Source: Bacteroidales bacterium (lineage in GTDB: Bacteria > Bacteroidota > Bacteroidia > Bacteroidales > Dysgonomonadaceae). Taken from it: a stretch of DNA of 6,490 nucleotides. The translations under genes were made by a program, and so were the position numbers. Shown here piece after piece: positions 1 to 6,490 of the stretch. Location: assembly GCA_012728155.1 (NCBI GenBank), contig JAAYFR010000228.1, forward strand, positions 1-6,490, given 5' to 3'. The notes under the pieces are model-generated. The model saw only the letters and a program-made list of their open reading frames with translations. It was not told where the DNA came from and ran no database searches. Numbering within the stretch: the stretch's first letter is position 1; every line of letters starts with the position of its first letter.

Positions 1-3000
1 GAATACGAGTCAGGGTACTATCTGTTCAAAGCTGACCAGATGGGAGTTTTTGATGTAGGTCAATTAATTACCACTAATGAAACACGACAGACAACCTTTT
101 GTCTCAAAGACTCGGGAACCTACGAATTGAAATACCTGCCTGTGCTAATGCAATTGAAACAGGGCAAAGAGAGTGAAGGGGGACCAATTGTGGGTCCTAA
201 ACGTACTGTGACCGTGAAGTCGCCCGGTTTTGCCGATACCACTTTTATCGTAAAAGAGGGGAAACCGCTCTACTACGGTGAAAAGTTTGAAATGCCCATT
301 TTGATGCGGTATGGCGCGCTCTTTGAAGGCACAATATATGAAGGCGGAACGAATAAACCGCTGTCTGGCGCATTTATAGAAGTCTTAGGTGAAACGGCGA
401 AAGCCACCACTACCGGCAACGACGGGAGATTTCGGATGGAGCTGCGGAAATTAGACATCCCGCGTAAGATCGTCATTTCAAAAGATGGGTATATGACGGA
501 TACCGTTACCACAACCATCGATAAAGATAAAAATGGCCTTAACTTCGAACTGTTCTTAAAAGCCCGCCGCCTACGGGTAGAGGTCTGGTCGGATGGCAAG
601 CCGAAAGAGGGTATCGTCGTAACCCTGCCCGGTGTTTTGGTAGATTCGGAATCTCGTGATGGCATTCGCCCCGGGCTTACCGGCAGGGCCGTAACCCTGC
701 CCGATATACCGACAGGTCCGAAACTGGTGCCGAAGTCGTTGCCGTCATCGCAATCGTCGCAACCCATATCTCAACAGGTTACCATCACAACCGGCGTGGT
801 GGCGAATCAAATGGCGGCTGTTTCTGCCCGGTCAACTCCTTTCGAGTGGAAAAAACAGGAAACCGATCTTATCAATTCAGTTATCATCGATGCGACGAAT
901 AACAAGGAACCTTTGAGTTATGTTACCGGCAGCGATGGATATGTTGATTTCGAATTTGTCAGTGGAAGTGAAGATCACAACGATTTCAAGGTGGTGATTT
1001 CCAACCATCCCGAATCGCAGGAAAACTATCCCATGGTAATAAGAACCGTGACCATTCCTTATTCGGGTGAGTTGATGGGAGAAAGGTTGCAGGTTGACCT
1101 TCCCGAAGGAGGATGCCTGTCGGGCAAGGTTTATCTGGGAGAAACTGATCATGAACCATTGGCAGGCATTGATGTTACTGCCACCATACGGGAAGGGGAT
1201 TATACCATAAAGGCGAAAACCGATGCCTACGGTAATTACAGGCTCCGGAACCTGCCCGTCAACAAGCAGTTTACATTGCAGGTCAGCACCAATAAGGCAG
1301 GTAGCAATTATGTGGGTCATTATGATGATAAGTATGAGCTTACAAAAAAAGGCGCAGCGTGTCATATCGAGGATTTCCACATGCAAACCATCGACGGGGC
1401 GGATGTGAGCAGATTGATGGGATTTCCGTTTAGTGCTTCGAGACGGAAGGAACAACCCGATGGCAGTTACCTGTTGACGGGTACTATTACGCTTCCGGCA
1501 AACAGTCATTTCAAAGAACAAACCATTGATATTGTAGATATCAGTGTCAGAAAGAGCGAAGTGCAGAATGAGGCCGGAAATTTTCTACTCATACCGTCAA
1601 CCCTGCCTTTTGTGACGGATAAGAATAAGATAACCGTTGAGATGGATGATTATAAAGCCATTCTTACCGACGATGTTTCCGGGTTGAGTTTCGACCTTCG
1701 GGACAATCATCCGGCGAAGGGCGAAATGCAAGCCACTGTGCAGATATACGGCGGAGAGGCTGATTTGAGCGCCAATTTTGGTGGTTACGGTTATTCGTTG
1801 CCCGATTTGTATCTCACGCGGGAACCCGGAAGTACAAATACGCGGATGGCTGTTTTCAAGAGTGATGGGAGTATTAGCGCGCCTAATGGCAACAACTTCT
1901 ATATCTCCGACGGCGTCAATCAAAGCCTGACATACAGTATCGACGGATTTCCCGACAAAGCGGTGGCACAACCTGATAAATCGTTCTTCAGCAAATCAGC
2001 CGGTTTAACGCTTCAGACACGGTTGAAAGCCGCGATTACCACCCTGAATCCTTCCCACTTTGAGATAGATGCCGGAGCCATCCAATTAACAAAGGATGGT
2101 ATAAAGACTAATACTCAACCATTTGATGTGAAAATGGGACAGTGGACACTCCGGTGCAAACAGTGGGAAATCACCAATGAGGGTGTGAAAGTAAACGACG
2201 CCACCCTGTCGGCGGGTCTGGATGTGCCGATTGAAAACCTGAAATTCACCTCCTCGTCGCTCGAAACGAGTAAGGCGATCGTCCACTTGGATAAGCTAAA
2301 ACTCTTAGGAGTAAAAGATGTCAATATCGCGACCGACAACAAAGGGTTGACCTATAAATACCTTCACGATGGTGTTTCGGGCTGGTCGCTCTATGCCACG
2401 CCCCCGGCAGGACAAACCACGGTGGCGACCCTGCAAGGCTTGCCGGGCGTACATCCTGCCGATAAGGTGGAATTTATATCGGTGGATTTGAACAGTGAAG
2501 GTGAAAGTTATTTCGTGCTGAACAGCCGCAAATTCCGCCTGTTCGATCTCGTTGACTTCACCCCTTTCCCGTCCACTTACATGTACGTAACCACTTCGTC
2601 GTTAAAACTGATGGGCACGTATGATTTCGGTATCCCCGAATATGAACGGCCAAGCGGCGCCATGGGTTATTATAAGGAAGGCAACAACCTTGCGTTTAAA
2701 ATGATGGATATGGAGGCATTCGCTTTTACTCATCATAATGTACGCTATGACCTTACGCAGGATTATATCCTCTCTGACAGGCTGTTCATTGCCAAAGGAA
2801 CAGTACATGAGCCGGGCAATCTGCCGTCGCTGAATGTGACCATGCGCCATACACCCCAGTCAACTAAGATAGACCTCGACCCGGGCCAGAAATTGCCGAT
2901 GGGAGAAGGGGGAAAAGAACTGGCGAATCTTGTGGGCGGCATCCAGGTAGCCAACAAAGCATGGGACACCTTCCGCTTCGAGGGCGATGTGAAGGGAATG

Positions 3001-3840
3001 GGCAGCGTTGCCGCGGGACAGAAAATGAATTTCGAGGTGAAAGGGGCGGTGCAGGCCACCGGACAGGAGATCCGGGTAAACGACATTCCCTCTTTCCCCG
3101 GCCTCTCCATTACCTATGATATGGCCAACGCCCGGTTTATCGGGAGTGCCGATTTGGATATGAATCTGTCGGGATTGAAGCTGCAGGGAAATGTAACCAC
3201 ACTGATGGACAGCCAGGGTTGGTTGTTCACTGCAAGCGGCCTGATAGATATCCCGGGTATTGGCGGCGCCAATTTATACGGTCTCTTCGGAAATTATAAG
3301 AACATGCCTTCCGATATCTCCTCAAGAATCGGCGATGCACGCTGTTTGCCGGCCGGTTTTAAAACCAATCTGAACGGGTTTTTCCTGTCGTCAGAGCTGA
3401 CCAAACAGATCTTACCGGAGATCAATCATAATTTTGCTATTGTCTCCGTGCAGGCCGGCGTGGATGTGAGTGTCAATGCCCGTGTTTATATGCTGTTCGG
3501 GCAAGGTACGACGTACGGTATGGGTGTTCTGGCGGAAGGACATGCTTATTTGGGCGGCTCCTGCTCTGCAACATGTACTTCGGTGAATGCCGACGCGTTA
3601 CTGCAGTGCGGAATAAGCGGTGATTACAACACCCAAACACGTCAATTCAATATTGACGGATGCGCCAGTTTAGGCCTGACATTAAGTGCAAGCCAGTGTG
3701 TGCCACTGTTGGTGGGTTGCGGCCCTTGTGTATCCGTCTCGCTTCCTACCTTTACGATAGGAACTGCTCTGCATCTGGACAATCATACCGGATTTTCCAT
3801 GAAGTTGATTACCCATAGCTGTAATGAACAATGTAAATAA
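1..3840 (+). CDS. Large exported-type protein with carboxypeptidase-regulatory-like (Ig-fold) modules and a Cys-rich C-terminus, 5' partial
   Basis: Reading frame 1 is open from base 1 to the TAA at 3838-3840, so the gene is cut at its 5' end; the ATG at 40 is just the first internal Met (residue 1 below). At residues 60-92 is the tail of one Ig-like module (SPGFADTTF, then an alternating strand ending PILMRYG). Residues 93-175 are a clear carboxypeptidase-regulatory-like domain: FEGTIYEGGTNKPLSGAFIEV, TGNDGRFRMEL, SKDGYMTDTV. Residues 177-345 look like a related module (VEVWSDGKPKEGIVV and GSDGYVDFEF) split by a Ser/Gln/Pro-rich insert. Residues 357-425 are another regulatory-like domain (LSGKVYLGE, PLAGIDVTATI, TDAYGNYRLRNLP). 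The rest, to about 1170, is beta-rich with no family I recognise. Residues 1175-1266 carry nine cysteines. No peptidase motif or T9SS sorting domain is visible. Such domains are common in Bacteroidota surface proteins; a surface or secreted structural/adhesive role is inference. The next gene follows immediately and is probably in the same operon. Confidence 0.9.
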   Translation, partial: EYESGYYLFKADQMGVFDVGQLITTNETRQTTFCLKDSGTYELKYLPVLMQLKQGKESEGGPIVGPKRTVTVKSPGFADTTFIVKEGKPLYYGEKFEMPILMRYGALFEGTIYEGGTNKPLSGAFIEVLGETAKATTTGNDGRFRMELRKLDIPRKIVISKDGYMTDTVTTTIDKDKNGLNFELFLKARRLRVEVWSDGKPKEGIVVTLPGVLVDSESRDGIRPGLTGRAVTLPDIPTGPKLVPKSLPSSQSSQPISQQVTITTGVVANQMAAVSARSTPFEWKKQETDLINSVIIDATNNKEPLSYVTGSDGYVDFEFVSGSEDHNDFKVVISNHPESQENYPMVIRTVTIPYSGELMGERLQVDLPEGGCLSGKVYLGETDHEPLAGIDVTATIREGDYTIKAKTDAYGNYRLRNLPVNKQFTLQVSTNKAGSNYVGHYDDKYELTKKGAACHIEDFHMQTIDGADVSRLMGFPFSASRRKEQPDGSYLLTGTITLPANSHFKEQTIDIVDISVRKSEVQNEAGNFLLIPSTLPFVTDKNKITVEMDDYKAILTDDVSGLSFDLRDNHPAKGEMQATVQIYGGEADLSANFGGYGYSLPDLYLTREPGSTNTRMAVFKSDGSISAPNGNNFYISDGVNQSLTYSIDGFPDKAVAQPDKSFFSKSAGLTLQTRLKAAITTLNPSHFEIDAGAIQLTKDGIKTNTQPFDVKMGQWTLRCKQWEITNEGVKVNDATLSAGLDVPIENLKFTSSSLETSKAIVHLDKLKLLGVKDVNIATDNKGLTYKYLHDGVSGWSLYATPPAGQTTVATLQGLPGVHPADKVEFISVDLNSEGESYFVLNSRKFRLFDLVDFTPFPSTYMYVTTSSLKLMGTYDFGIPEYERPSGAMGYYKEGNNLAFKMMDMEAFAFTHHNVRYDLTQDYILSDRLFIAKGTVHEPGNLPSLNVTMRHTPQSTKIDLDPGQKLPMGEGGKELANLVGGIQVANKAWDTFRFEGDVKGMGSVAAGQKMNFEVKGAVQATGQEIRVNDIPSFPGLSITYDMANARFIGSADLDMNLSGLKLQGNVTTLMDSQGWLFTASGLIDIPGIGGANLYGLFGNYKNMPSDISSRIGDARCLPAGFKTNLNGFFLSSELTKQILPEINHNFAIVSVQAGVDVSVNARVYMLFGQGTTYGMGVLAEGHAYLGGSCSATCTSVNADALLQCGISGDYNTQTRQFNIDGCASLGLTLSASQCVPLLVGCGPCVSVSLPTFTIGTALHLDNHTGFSMKLITHSCNEQCK
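619..703 (+). repeat. 13-bp direct repeat with adjoining hairpin inside the large gene
   Basis: GTAACCCTGCCCG occurs at 619-631 and again at 691-703, exactly 72 nt (24 codons) apart and in the same frame. Both copies encode VTLP (VTLPG, then VTLPD). The second copy also pairs with GGCAGGG (682-688) as a 7-bp stem with a 6-nt loop (CCCTGCC at 695-701). The repeats flank the start of the Ser/Gln/Pro-rich insert in the third Ig-like module. They could mark a small internal duplication or simply a recurring beta-strand motif. Confidence 0.5.
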
Positions 3841-3847
3841 AAAATAT

Positions 3848-5872
3848 ATGAGAACTTTAATAAAATCGACTGGCCATAATCCATCAATATGGATGACACT
3901 CTTTATTGTCAGCCTGTTTCTTTCGCCCTTTTCATCTCTTTTCGGACAAAATGAAGTTGAGATAGCTTTCCCCGCCCCAAAAGGTATTGTTGTCTTTACA
4001 GGAATGGAACTTGCCGACAGCAAAAAGATCGCTTCCTATTCTGTGGAACGCTCTTTAGATAAAAAGAAATGGGAAAAAGTAGCTGAATTAACTTCACCGC
4101 AAGGTTGGGATGCTTTTTATGTGAACTTCAACAAATGGAAAGAAGATTTTGGGTTTCAGGGAGTTCCTGAAACCGATGAATTACAGGAGCTATGGCGTAA
4201 TTGCGAAACAGCGGGTGTAATTGACAGCATGCGCTATTGGGCGTCGTCCACCGTTATTCGTCTGGCGGCAGGTATTGCCTGGTACGATCAGACTGCCGCG
4301 GAAGATACCCCTACATGGTATAAGGTCCGTGCACTTGGCACAGGTGGCGCAGTTATCTCAGAACACTATTCCGTGGCTGTCCAATATCCCTATATCCCCC
4401 AGTTTGATGAAGTATCCTTCGCAGAAAAAAATGTGGATAAATCTCTGTTCTATCTGAAATGGCAATCTAAGGGCGATTTTCCGGCGCCTTATTTCTCGGT
4501 CCGATACTATGAAAACGGTGAATTGAAGAGTGCCGGAGGTTCATTAGCCGCTTATCAGGTGGAGGATACGAAATATTATCTCTATCAGGACTCTACCCGT
4601 TACTTAAAGTCGGAACGACAATATTTTATGAACCGGGAAGATTTCTATGGGAACAAAGCGGTGGCAAGTGACAGGGTGTTGGTTTCCGACGCCTCGGTTG
4701 CAAGAGGAGTCTTTGCAAACACGCGCGCTGTCAGCGATCCTAAAAGTTTAGGCATCGCCTTACACTGGAAAATAAGCAATGCGCCCCTGATCGAAAATAT
4801 CCAGATATACAGAAGCGATACATTCGACGGTAAACCTTACGAAGAGTTAGCAAGTATTTCAGTTTCCGACACAAGCTACATGGACCGTAGCATCGTTCCC
4901 GATCGGATCTATTATTATTACCTTGTGGGTGAAAACCGGCTGCATCACGAATCGTTTCAGAGTAACATCTTCTTTAATGCGGGATACGACAAATTGAAGC
5001 CGGCGCCACCTTCCATCAGTCAGGGAAAAGCGGTTCAGGGCGGGGTGGAAATAGAGATTAGGCCCAACGACAAGTACCTGTCCGGTTTTAGAGTATATCG
5101 CAACGACGGTTATACCGCAAAACTCTATCTTATCAGCGACCTGCCGGAACCGGATGGCAATCTGGTTGTGTACACCGACACGAGCAAAACGCTGGCAGGA
5201 GATAAAAGTTATTTGTACGCCGCTACGGCAGTGAGCACAAGCTCGGTAGAAAGTGACTTCTCCGACACACTGACCATTCGTCCCTCCATAAAAACCAATC
5301 CGCCGTCGCCCAACAGGATATCGGCTCACGAAGAAGAGCGCACTGTGAAGATCATCTGGGAAGATGTGCGGACGAGGCATCGCGCTACATGCGGATACAA
5401 CATTTATCGGCGGGAACTGCCCGATGGTAAATTCGCTTCATTGCCACCTACAGACACTATTGTAACTGTTCCGATGTTTGTCGATACAGACGTACAGCCG
5501 GATAAAACATACGAATACGCTGTTCAGACGGTGGACGATTTGGGCGGCACCAGTGAATCGATGGCTCTCTATTCCATCCATGTGAAAAAAATCGTGTTAC
5601 CTGTTCCTCCTAACCTGTGGGTGACGCCAAGCGAGGGGAAAGTAACCATACAATGGAACGAACCTTCCATCACCCGGCCATTGAAAGTGAATCTCTACCG
5701 TTACCAGCGGGGTCAAAATCCTCAATTGTTGCAATCGTTTTCACCGGCTGAACAGCAATTTACAGACACAAAAGTGAAGAAAGGAGAACTGTATTTTTAT
5801 TTTACCACCTTTTCCGATGAAGAGAACAATGAAAGCTTCCGCTCGAAAGAGGCCGGAGTAAGGGTGGAGTAA
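3848..5872 (+). CDS. Secreted multi-domain fibronectin type III protein
   Basis: The preferred start is ATG 3848, 7 nt after the stop of the upstream gene. It follows an A/T-rich stretch, as usual in Bacteroidota, and gives 674 residues and a normal signal peptide: a basic start MRTLIK, hydrophobic core MTLFIVSLFLSPF, and probable cleavage near SLFG/QNE. ATG 3824 in the same frame would add 8 residues and overlap the upstream gene by 17 nt. Numbered from 3824, about six FnIII-like modules follow: 46-187, 192-290, 302-385, 393-487, 493-588 and 592-682. Their middle strand recurs as SYSVERS, YFSVRYY, IQIYRS, FRVYRN, YNIYRR and VNLYRY. Late strands recur as VPDRIYYYYLV, LAGDKSYLYAATAV, QPDKTYEYAV and KKGELYFYF, each after a D(T/R)-type turn. 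Module 1 has a roughly 70-residue insert. The protein ends right after the last module, with no anchor or T9SS C-terminal domain. No catalytic domain is visible. A scaffold or binding role, perhaps partnering the upstream protein, is inferred from coupling. Confidence 0.93.
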   Translation: MRTLIKSTGHNPSIWMTLFIVSLFLSPFSSLFGQNEVEIAFPAPKGIVVFTGMELADSKKIASYSVERSLDKKKWEKVAELTSPQGWDAFYVNFNKWKEDFGFQGVPETDELQELWRNCETAGVIDSMRYWASSTVIRLAAGIAWYDQTAAEDTPTWYKVRALGTGGAVISEHYSVAVQYPYIPQFDEVSFAEKNVDKSLFYLKWQSKGDFPAPYFSVRYYENGELKSAGGSLAAYQVEDTKYYLYQDSTRYLKSERQYFMNREDFYGNKAVASDRVLVSDASVARGVFANTRAVSDPKSLGIALHWKISNAPLIENIQIYRSDTFDGKPYEELASISVSDTSYMDRSIVPDRIYYYYLVGENRLHHESFQSNIFFNAGYDKLKPAPPSISQGKAVQGGVEIEIRPNDKYLSGFRVYRNDGYTAKLYLISDLPEPDGNLVVYTDTSKTLAGDKSYLYAATAVSTSSVESDFSDTLTIRPSIKTNPPSPNRISAHEEERTVKIIWEDVRTRHRATCGYNIYRRELPDGKFASLPPTDTIVTVPMFVDTDVQPDKTYEYAVQTVDDLGGTSESMALYSIHVKKIVLPVPPNLWVTPSEGKVTIQWNEPSITRPLKVNLYRYQRGQNPQLLQSFSPAEQQFTDTKVKKGELYFYFTTFSDEENNESFRSKEAGVRVE

Positions 5873-5891
5873 ATTCTTCATGAAGAATTTA
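5870..5891. terminator. Perfect 22-bp palindrome overlapping the stop codon of the FnIII gene
   Basis: The left arm TAAATTCTTCA (5870-5880) is the exact reverse complement of the right arm at 5881-5891, and the TAA stop codon forms the outer end. As RNA it could fold into a 9-bp stem with a CATG loop, followed by AGCG and TTTT (5895-5898). The stem is AT-rich and the T run is short and slightly displaced, so it would be a weak intrinsic terminator or a 3'-end-stabilising hairpin. The perfect symmetry also fits a binding site for a dimeric protein. The palindrome is certain; its role is inferred. Confidence 0.4.
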
Positions 5892-5900
5892 GCGTTTTAT

Positions 5901-5981
5901 CCTTCTTCTTCGTTCGTGAGATGTTCACTCTTTGGGAAAAGTTTGAAAAATGAAATGAGAAGAAGGTTTTTCTATTTTTTT
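5901..5981 (+). terminator. Long-range inverted repeat followed by T tracts; possible terminator or structured RNA
   Basis: CCTTCTTCT (5901-5909) pairs exactly with AGAAGAAGG (5958-5966), with one further T-G wobble inside. The 47-48-nt loop could itself hold a small hairpin (GTGA 5916-5919 with TCAC 5925-5928). The stem is followed directly by TTTTT (5967-5971) and, after CTA, by seven T (5975-5981). Stem then T-run is the order expected of an intrinsic terminator reading on the + strand, but the large loop is atypical. Together with the palindrome just upstream it would separate the two-gene operon from the lipoprotein gene. Confidence 0.3.
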
Positions 5982-6005
5982 GATAGATATAATGTACTAT
6001 CTTTA
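5975..6005 (+). promoter_or_regulatory. Candidate Bacteroidota-type promoter for the lipoprotein gene
   Basis: TATCTTTA (5998-6005) matches the Bacteroidota -7 element TAnnTTTG at all but the last position. A -33 element could be TTTT at 5975-5978 (19-nt spacing, one mismatch to TTTG) or TTTG at 5979-5982 (exact, but only 15 nt away). The setting is AT-rich and follows the possible terminators. Initiation near 6011-6014 would leave a leader of about 230 nt before ATG 6246. GATAG (5982-5986) and CTATC (5997-6001) form an inverted repeat overlapping the -7 element. A second, weaker candidate is TTGACA at 6072-6077 with TACGAT at 6098-6103, whose spacing of 20 is loose. Confidence 0.33.
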
Positions 6006-6245
6006 GACTTTTTCTCGTTTTTCAATTGATTGACGAATTTATTCCAAGATACTGATCTTTTTTTATTTATTTTGACAGCCGATCCATACAAGAACGGTAC
6101 GATTTTTATTGAGTTTTTTTGCTCAGGATATAGATTACAAAAAACGATTATACGAGTTCTGTCAATAATAATAACCAGAAATAGATTCGTAATAGTGGCG
6201 ACAATGGATATAGATATCAATTAAAATCAACAAATAATAAGGCCC

Positions 6246-6490
6246 ATGAAATTAAAAAAGATATTCTTTTCGATGCTATCTATCTTGGCTTTTCTTATTC
6301 TGTTAACGGTTCACTCATGTTCGGTTAATAAAAACGGTAAAAGAGATACTACTTCGATCCCGGAGGTTATCGATAAAGAGATATGCTTTGTGAATGACGA
6401 ACATAATGGCGACTATCGCCCGGTGCCTACTGATCCCGACTTTTACTATTATTCCGGTTTTCCTGTTATTCCACCTGTTCAACCTGTATC
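6246..6490 (+). CDS. Putative lipoprotein, 3' partial
   Basis: ATG 6246 opens a frame with no stop before the window end (81 codons plus 2 nt). The N-terminus is a lipoprotein signal peptide: basic MKLKK, hydrophobic core IFFSMLSILAFLILL, then TVHSC with Cys25 as the probable lipidated residue. The His at -2 is not the usual lipobox residue, but V/S at -3/-1 fit. ATG 6273 was not chosen because it would remove the basic n-region. After Cys25 the sequence is SVNKNGKRD, not the acidic stretch that serves as a surface-export signal in many Bacteroidota lipoproteins, so periplasm-facing anchoring is as likely as surface display. The visible mature part ends in an aromatic/proline-rich stretch (DPDFYYYSGFPVIPPVQPV). 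TAAGG at 6238-6242 is only 3 nt from the ATG and is probably not a working ribosome site. A 373-bp gap with promoter-like and terminator-like elements suggests transcription separate from the FnIII gene. No family recognised. Confidence 0.75.
   Translation, partial: MKLKKIFFSMLSILAFLILLTVHSCSVNKNGKRDTTSIPEVIDKEICFVNDEHNGDYRPVPTDPDFYYYSGFPVIPPVQPV

Larger units (their letters stand above)
5873..6245. other. 373-bp AT-rich intergenic region without a convincing gene
   Basis: This gap lies between the FnIII gene and the lipoprotein gene. It holds the palindrome, inverted repeat and promoter candidate listed separately, several T runs (6058-6064, 6103-6107, 6114-6120) and a 10-bp direct repeat (GGATATAGAT at 6126-6135 and 6206-6215). 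Small stems such as AAGAT/ATCTT (6046-6050 with 6055-6059) precede a T run but are weak. Open frames of 64 codons (+) and 82 codons (-) begin only with TTG. They show the composition of AT-rich noncoding DNA and run through each other, so they are not called as genes. No tRNA-like or known riboswitch pattern was seen. Confidence 0.7.

Noticed and set aside
877..1521. Minus-strand open frame of 214 codons
   Set aside because: It lies fully inside the large + strand gene, shows no recognisable domain or signal, and reads as a codon-bias shadow. The same applies to the other antisense frames at 273-767, 1597-1971, 2763-3110 and 4859-5380.
3715..3729. CGPC motif in the large protein, identical to the thioredoxin active-site motif
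   Set aside because: It sits in GCGPCVSV within a cysteine-rich beta segment, lacks the preceding Trp and the thioredoxin fold pattern, and is better explained as part of the Cys-rich terminal domain.
1..3840. Possible peptidase, suggested by the carboxypeptidase-regulatory-like domains
   Set aside because: These domains are accessory folds found in many surface proteins; no zinc-binding or catalytic peptidase motif was seen in the visible part.
1..5872. Polysaccharide-utilisation locus or T9SS cargo
   Set aside because: No SusC/SusD-like protein, glycan-active enzyme or T9SS C-terminal sorting domain is visible; both proteins end without the typical sorting signature.
6046..6064. AAGAT/ATCTT stem followed by seven T as an intrinsic terminator
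   Set aside because: A five-pair AT-rich stem is too weak to support a call, and its position between the candidate promoter and the lipoprotein start makes a full terminator unlikely; an attenuator cannot be excluded.
5972..6224. Small open frames on both strands of the intergenic region (82 codons minus, 64 codons plus)
   Set aside because: Both begin only with TTG, overlap each other almost completely, have AT-rich noncoding composition and no ribosome site, and the minus one runs through the candidate promoter.

Overview
The window looks like a piece of a Bacteroidota chromosome, most likely from the order Bacteroidales. The reasons are: moderate GC (near 50% in genes, about 28% by hand count over 6001-6120); A/T-rich start regions without Shine-Dalgarno sequences; a candidate promoter of the Bacteroidota TAnnTTTG type; and exported proteins built from carboxypeptidase-regulatory-like and fibronectin type III modules. 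Genus cannot be decided from this window.

Layout: (1) Positions 1-3840 hold the 3' part of a very large exported-type protein. Its reading frame is already open at base 1, so the true start and any signal peptide lie upstream. It has Ig-like/carboxypeptidase-regulatory-like modules first, then a long beta-rich region with no recognised family, then a small C-terminal segment packed with cysteines. (2) Positions 3848-5872 (alternative start 3824) hold a secreted protein with a signal peptide and about six fibronectin type III-like modules. It is tightly coupled to gene 1: either a 7-nt gap or a 17-nt overlap. (3) Positions 5873-6245 are a 373-bp AT-rich intergenic region. It has a perfect 22-bp palindrome on the stop codon of gene 2, a second long-range inverted repeat followed by T tracts, and a candidate promoter. 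I see no convincing gene in it. (4) From 6246 to the window end is the start of a lipoprotein gene, cut off by the window.

All three genes are on the + strand and all products appear to leave the cytoplasm. Genes 1 and 2 are probably co-transcribed and translationally coupled, and may form a cell-surface or secreted assembly with the lipoprotein as a possible membrane-anchored neighbour. No enzymatic active site was recognised in any of them, so their function is unknown. There are no tRNAs, rRNAs, CRISPR arrays or transposases here.
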